DNA from: Larix sibirica
Taxonomy: Eukaryota; Streptophyta; Pinopsida; Pinales; Pinaceae
Assembly (NCBI GenBank): GCA_004151065.3
Contig: NWUY0300015959.1
Span: 15,437-45,803, forward strand
Reading direction: 5' to 3'
DNA: 30,367 bases
The number at the start of each line of letters is the position of its first letter. Position 1 is the stretch's first letter. Positions 29,667 to 30,367 of the stretch are shown piece by piece. The notes under the pieces were generated by a model. That model saw only the letters and a list, made by a program, of their open reading frames with translations, had not been told where the DNA came from and did not search any database. A program made the position numbers and the translations under genes.

Positions 29667-30367
29667 GAATTTCTCCCTTGCCTGCACTAGTGTCAGCTTG
29701 TTCCGTCTTTCATAATTTCTAATATAGTTTGCTACTTTCTTGTCCCACCACTCTCGGATCTCTCTTTCAGTTATCATTTATGCATATTCATCATTTCTTC
29801 ACAATTGTGTACTACCAACAACATAACCAATGTTGTAATCTAGGGGATTGCATCGACTACCAATAGTACACTATATTAATATGAAGAAAGAGTCACATAC
29901 ACACACACACATTATACAATCATACATAAGAGATTAAGCGGGACAACAACAACAAGCTCTTGTATTAATGGGACCAAAATAGAGTACAATATTAGTGCAG
30001 AGATATATTCTGTTGTCGGCTCTACAACCTATTTATATTAATTACAAATAGTTACTCAGTTACAACTGCCTGGTCGGTCGACTAACCGACCGACGGTTTT
30101 GGGCCGACCATAGTCAGTGGAGGAACTACTCGGTCATTCGACTAGGATCCTCCAACAATGTGTAAGAAAAACAATACCAAATAGAATCTAAAACATAGGA
30201 ATTAACAATGGTTAACACACACCTTACATGTAGATTTACCCTAGAAACCCAAAACCAGGAAAACAAATATTTTTGAGAGTTTCTCCACTCTCTTTCTCAT
30301 TATATTATCTTTTCTATTTACAATACAATATTATAGCATCCAAAACCCTAATTTGTTAACCCATATT
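29667..30367 (-). repeat. Second copy of 27873-28573 (offset 1794), probably an assembly artefact
   Basis: It repeats the start of the gypsy pre-gag ORF, the whole 5' LTR (29831-30157), the ATGTG site and the first part of the copia LTR, with no difference found on direct comparison. Because the two LTRs of the element itself differ at about 9% of sites, an identical copy this close is not an old second insertion. The window ends inside the copy. Confidence 0.85.

Noticed and set aside
29421-29777. A 118-codon minus-strand ORF joining a gypsy pre-gag start to copia RT
   Set aside because: It crosses the N at 29666, so the fusion is a product of the contig join.
1-30367. CRISPR arrays, operons, ribosome binding sites or phage genes
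   Set aside because: No regularly spaced short repeats or prokaryotic gene organisation; all evidence is for plant nuclear DNA.

Overview
This is nuclear DNA from a plant, most likely a seed plant with a large, repeat-filled genome; a gymnosperm such as a conifer is my best guess. The evidence is the set of transposon families present: an L1-type LINE with a plant RNase H tail, Ty3/gypsy and Ty1/copia elements with plant-type junctions, a tRNA-derived SINE and hAT-type DNA transposons. Other evidence is the AT-rich sequence, the near absence of host exons and the age of the insertions (the two LTRs of one element differ at about 9% of sites by eye). No prokaryotic, organellar or CRISPR feature was seen.

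Layout. Positions 1-5210: old, mostly unrecognisable sequence with an RNase H-domain relic on the minus strand (744-1175), a 44-bp tandem duplication, a foldback and a possible small TIR-domain relic. Positions 5223-11550: a complete-length L1-type LINE on the plus strand. Its 12-bp target-site duplication, 5' UTR, ORF1 (DUF4283-like plus CCHC knuckle), ORF2 (endonuclease, reverse transcriptase, zf-RVT, RNase H) and A tail are all identifiable, but several stops and frameshifts have killed it. Positions 11564-18560: intergenic or intronic sequence holding a SINE with decayed target duplication, diverged tandem repeats, a second RNase H relic, one well-conserved 76-bp exon of a TilS-like tRNA(Ile)-lysidine synthase gene (17161-17236), and a 211-bp hAT MITE with perfect 8-bp target duplication just downstream of that exon.

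Positions 18560-29665 are a nested stack on the minus strand. A hAT transposase C-terminal relic adjoins a Ty1/copia 3' LTR, and a 9.4-kb Ty3/gypsy element (18961-28363, TSD ATGTG) is inserted at that boundary. The gypsy element has both LTRs, a G-rich polypurine tract, an extra ORF upstream of gag, gag, protease, RT, RNase H and integrase, all riddled with stops and with several catalytic residues replaced. The rest of the copia element (RNase H and RT, still minus strand) follows to 29665.

Positions 29667-30367, directly after a single N, repeat 27873-28573 with no difference seen. This looks like two overlapping contigs joined without merging rather than biology. A second N at 24657 is flanked by a 19-bp identical repeat and probably has the same cause.

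The genes do not form a pathway: apart from the TilS-like exon this is a graveyard of mobile elements, possibly lying partly within a long intron of that host gene. I found no convincing undescribed molecular system. The most useful points are the TilS exon, the UAAUG ORF1/ORF2 junction of the LINE, the extra pre-gag ORF and conserved U3 hairpin of the gypsy element, and the assembly artefact.
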